Assembly: GCA_041481485.1 (NCBI GenBank)
Contig: JBGPBY010000108.1
Span: 1-17,126, forward strand
Source of the DNA: JBGPBY01 sp041481485
GTDB lineage: Bacteria; Acidobacteriota; Terriglobia; 20CM-2-55-15
Direction: 5' to 3'
DNA: 17,126 nt
Below the pieces are notes generated by a model. The model was not told the origin of the DNA and did no database searches. It worked only from the letters and a program-made list of their open reading frames with translations. Every line of letters starts with the position of its first letter. The first letter of the stretch is position 1. A program made the position numbers and the translations under genes. Positions 15,038-17,126 of the stretch are shown here, piece by piece.

Positions 15038-16870
15038 CTAAGGTTTGACGGTTAATGTCAGCGACTGCTGCCCCTGAATGACGTACCTGGATTGTGGCAT
15101 TTCATATTCCGCCACCGACGAGTTTTCCATCGTCTTTACATTCTGGCCAGCCGAACGATCGGCGCCGAGCAAGCCAATCATCGAGGGGGGCAAAGACGGC
15201 ATCTCTTCGCCCCGGACTACGGCGCCGGGATGACTGCTGAGAATGCGAACGTAAAGGCGATCGTTCTTCCGCAGTTTGTTCAGCTCGCGTATGGCGGTTT
15301 GGAGATTCATCGGGATACCGGAGACATTGCGCTTTAGTTCGATTCCGGTGAGAGTGGTCCCGTCGCCCACAAGCAATTGAACAGTTCCCGTTGGAAGACC
15401 GGATGGGATCATTACGGAATACCGCTCGATAAAGGTCTGGCCGTTCGATTCCCTCATGAGCGCGGAAAGTGTCAGCGTTTCGCCGGGCCGCACTTCGTTG
15501 CGATCGACGGTGATTCGTTCCAGGGTTGCCAGGGATTTCCGGTCGGTGGAAACAATATCGAATTCGACGTTATCGATCGTGAGCCCGTCATATCCTCCTG
15601 TCACCAGATATTGGATGGGCGCCACGGCAGCGGCGGTCGCCGCGGAAGCTGCATTCCCGTCTCCGGCAAACATCGTCGTCACATTGACGGTTTCGTTGTT
15701 CCGGATATGCACCTGGCCGGTCACACTCAACGTCATTTCTCCCACCCCGCGTTCACTTGCGGTAATGGCGTTGACCACGGCGTAGTTCATAAGAACCGGC
15801 GTGAGGAAGCGATCGTTTGCAACTTCAACGTGATAGCGATTCATCGCATTCGAACTGGATTTCACGTTCAGAGATACCGGAATCATGTTTGGTTTATCGC
15901 CGAGGGTTCCTAAAATCCCGGTGGCTCTGTCCTGTTGAAACGCGCCGACGACGCGGACCGGGAAAGCCAGCTTCATGGAAGTGTCCAGTTTCGGAAGCAC
16001 TGAAATCACAAAGGCTTGCGACATGGGCACGCTGACTGGACCGGCGGATAAAAAGGGATGGCCAAAGGCATAGACTTTGTTGCCGTCGATATAGGTCACC
16101 GTGCCGTTCGCGCTGATGCCCATATCGCCCCGAACGAGTTCCGCACTCACAGTGGAACCTGGCTCCAGGCGATCCGGCACAGGTCCTACATTGGCTGCAG
16201 TTCCCGCGCCACCCGATTGAATCGGATTAAATCCAACCGCATTGAAGTATGGTGCGAATTCCTGAACTGCCGCGGAAGTCACGCCGGAAAGGGACAGAGG
16301 CGTCTGCAATCGAACCAGAGCCGCAGAAGCGATCGACGGTTCCGGCATTCCCATGATTTCCTGCAGCGGCCGTCCCTTTCGAAGCTTTTCCTCAATAGCA
16401 TAGACAAACGCGGCGGGAGAAACCGACGGCAGAGAAGCCGCGGCGGGTGTTCCCGGTGGAGACGGAATCTGATCCAGCACCGATGTCATTTGTTCGATCG
16501 GTTGGATACCGGCAATCGACTGGGTCGCGTAAGGAAATGCAAAGGCCACGGCGCCTACAAGCCGGCCATCAACGTAGACCGGACTTCCGCTCATACCTTG
16601 AATGACACCGGTTTTTTCCAATGGACCCCCGGAAAGCCGTGCCAGCACCATGTCCTGCTTCGGACCGTAATTCTTCAGAACGCCCAGAATCTCGACTTGA
16701 AAGTCTTCGATGGCCGTCCCCTCAAAAACAGTGCGGCCGGTCCCTTTCATTCCGGGTCGAATTTCGGATACCGGAAGGAACATCGGATTCTGGCCGAAGG
16801 CGAAGACGGAAAGCGCCATTAGAAATGCAAACGTGAAAAGAAACAGAAGGCCGGCGGCTCTTGTACTCAT
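15038..16870 (-). CDS. Exported SpoIVB/S55-like serine peptidase domain protein, apparently permuted
   Basis: This is a 610-residue protein with a signal peptide (residues ~1-26, ending FAFG-Q). Residues 34-130 carry the C-terminal half of a SpoIVB-type S55 domain: PGMKGTGRTVF, EDFQVEILGV, then VIQGMSGSPVYVDGRLVGA with the nucleophile candidate in GMSGSP (S94/S96). Residues ~254-320 carry what in SpoIVB is the first half: NGTVTYIDGNKVYAFGHPFL with H271, then VGAFQQDRATGILGTLGD. Beyond ~330 come beta-rich domains of unknown type. S55 peptidases act outside the cytoplasmic membrane; SpoIVB signals in sporulation, but sporulation is not suggested here. The ATG at 16870 has GGAAAC upstream. It is the first gene of the minus cluster. 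Activity is plausible, as Ser and His are both present, but unproven. Confidence 0.85.
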   Translation of the reverse strand: MSTRAAGLLFLFTFAFLMALSVFAFGQNPMFLPVSEIRPGMKGTGRTVFEGTAIEDFQVEILGVLKNYGPKQDMVLARLSGGPLEKTGVIQGMSGSPVYVDGRLVGAVAFAFPYATQSIAGIQPIEQMTSVLDQIPSPPGTPAAASLPSVSPAAFVYAIEEKLRKGRPLQEIMGMPEPSIASAALVRLQTPLSLSGVTSAAVQEFAPYFNAVGFNPIQSGGAGTAANVGPVPDRLEPGSTVSAELVRGDMGISANGTVTYIDGNKVYAFGHPFLSAGPVSVPMSQAFVISVLPKLDTSMKLAFPVRVVGAFQQDRATGILGTLGDKPNMIPVSLNVKSSSNAMNRYHVEVANDRFLTPVLMNYAVVNAITASERGVGEMTLSVTGQVHIRNNETVNVTTMFAGDGNAASAATAAAVAPIQYLVTGGYDGLTIDNVEFDIVSTDRKSLATLERITVDRNEVRPGETLTLSALMRESNGQTFIERYSVMIPSGLPTGTVQLLVGDGTTLTGIELKRNVSGIPMNLQTAIRELNKLRKNDRLYVRILSSHPGAVVRGEEMPSLPPSMIGLLGADRSAGQNVKTMENSSVAEYEMPQSRYVIQGQQSLTLTVKP

Positions 16871-16932
16871 AAAATGTTTCCAAGAACTTAATCGGATTTC
16901 ATATAAATCGAATCGCTGTGAAAATACGTGCT

Positions 16933-16938
16933 GAAGGA
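16933..16938 (+). promoter_or_regulatory. Shine-Dalgarno supporting a short divergent ORF
   Basis: GAAGGA lies 6 nt upstream of the ATG at 16945. It is the main reason to take the short ORF seriously and to prefer this ATG over the GTG at 16918. Confidence 0.45.
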
Positions 16939-16944
16939 CTCGCC

Positions 16945-17097
16945 ATGCATCGATGGATCCGGGAATCCGATCCCGAAATTCTTGCCGAAGCAGAGATTAA
17001 ATCCGCCGGGTTCCCCATTTCGATTTTCCACAATGTCAACACGCCTTTCGACTGGAAGGAAGTACGGGGCCAGGTGGATAAGCTCACGGACAATTGA
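16945..17097 (+). CDS. Possible small protein, 50 residues, divergent from the S55 gene
   Basis: The ORF runs from ATG 16945 to TGA 17095-17097 and reads MHRWIRESDPEILAEAEI, then a middle part (SAGFPISIFHNVNTPFDW) and KEVRGQVDKLTDN. It is soluble, mildly acidic and has no signal peptide. I do not recognise it. The Shine-Dalgarno GAAGGA and a codon pattern like the neighbours argue for a gene. Its length, and a competing overlapping frame on the other strand (16888-17115), argue for caution. The in-frame GTG at 16918 would make it 59 residues. Its stop codon falls inside the first unit of a heptad repeat, so the 3' end may have been shortened by repeat insertion. Confidence 0.4.
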   Translation: MHRWIRESDPEILAEAEIKSAGFPISIFHNVNTPFDWKEVRGQVDKLTDN

Positions 17098-17126
17098 ACA
17101 GTGAACATTGAACAATGAACATTTCC
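17094..17126. repeat. Tandem NTGAACA heptads running to the window edge
   Basis: TTGAACA, GTGAACA, TTGAACA and ATGAACA follow one another without gaps from 17094 to 17121, then TTTCC at the edge. The unit length and the NTGANNA consensus match the arms of the palindrome at 10605-10716. The array may continue or be mirrored past the window. Confidence 0.75.

Noticed and set aside
16888..17115. 75-codon minus-strand frame at the right end
   Set aside because: It starts in the heptad repeat, shows no Shine-Dalgarno and overlaps the better supported + ORF; the translation has no features.

Overview
The window looks like a chromosomal segment from a Gram-negative, moderately GC-rich bacterium, most likely an acidobacterium (Acidobacteriota). 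This is an inference. It rests on a TPR-linked Omp85-like outer-membrane barrel, an M23 peptidase with an N-terminal membrane anchor, a SpoIVB/S55-like exported protein, an exported beta-propeller protein and an M1-like protein with a TPR tail. No rRNA, tRNA, phage gene, insertion sequence or CRISPR array was seen.

Layout. Positions 3-1421 (+) hold the 3' part of a TPR plus Omp85-like outer-membrane protein that enters from the left edge. It converges on a DUF3810-like membrane protein (1438-2469, -). A membrane-anchored coiled-coil M23 (LytM) peptidase follows (2596-3495, +). The 439-base gap 3496-3934 is mostly a three-copy repeat, two direct and one inverted, that can fold into a 74-bp perfect hairpin just upstream of secA. 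Then come secA (3935-6682), guaB (overlapping secA) and a GT-C-type membrane glycosyltransferase (8155-9606), tightly packed on + and probably co-transcribed. A small basic-tailed hypothetical gene (9728-9985) and a VOC/PhnB-like gene (10122-10589) follow. A 120-nt palindrome built from NTGANNA heptads and a small GC hairpin separate this + block from the next one.

The right side is a three-gene minus-strand cluster read from 16870 down to 10798: S55-domain protein, beta-propeller protein, and M1 aminopeptidase-like protein. Spacing is 17 and about 14 nt, and all three have N-terminal export signals, so they probably act together in the periplasm or at the cell surface. A short divergent ORF (16945-17097, +) and a second run of NTGANNA heptads close the window.

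The most notable observations are these. (1) The S55 domain appears circularly permuted relative to SpoIVB: the GMSGSP serine segment precedes the GH segment. (2) The M1-like protein has lost the first His and the catalytic Glu of HExxH, the GxMEN motif, and the usual third zinc-ligand Glu, so it is probably a pseudoenzyme. (3) A long hairpin-forming repeat sits directly in front of secA. (4) Heptad (7-bp) repeats of one consensus occur at two distant intergenic sites, once arranged as a palindrome.
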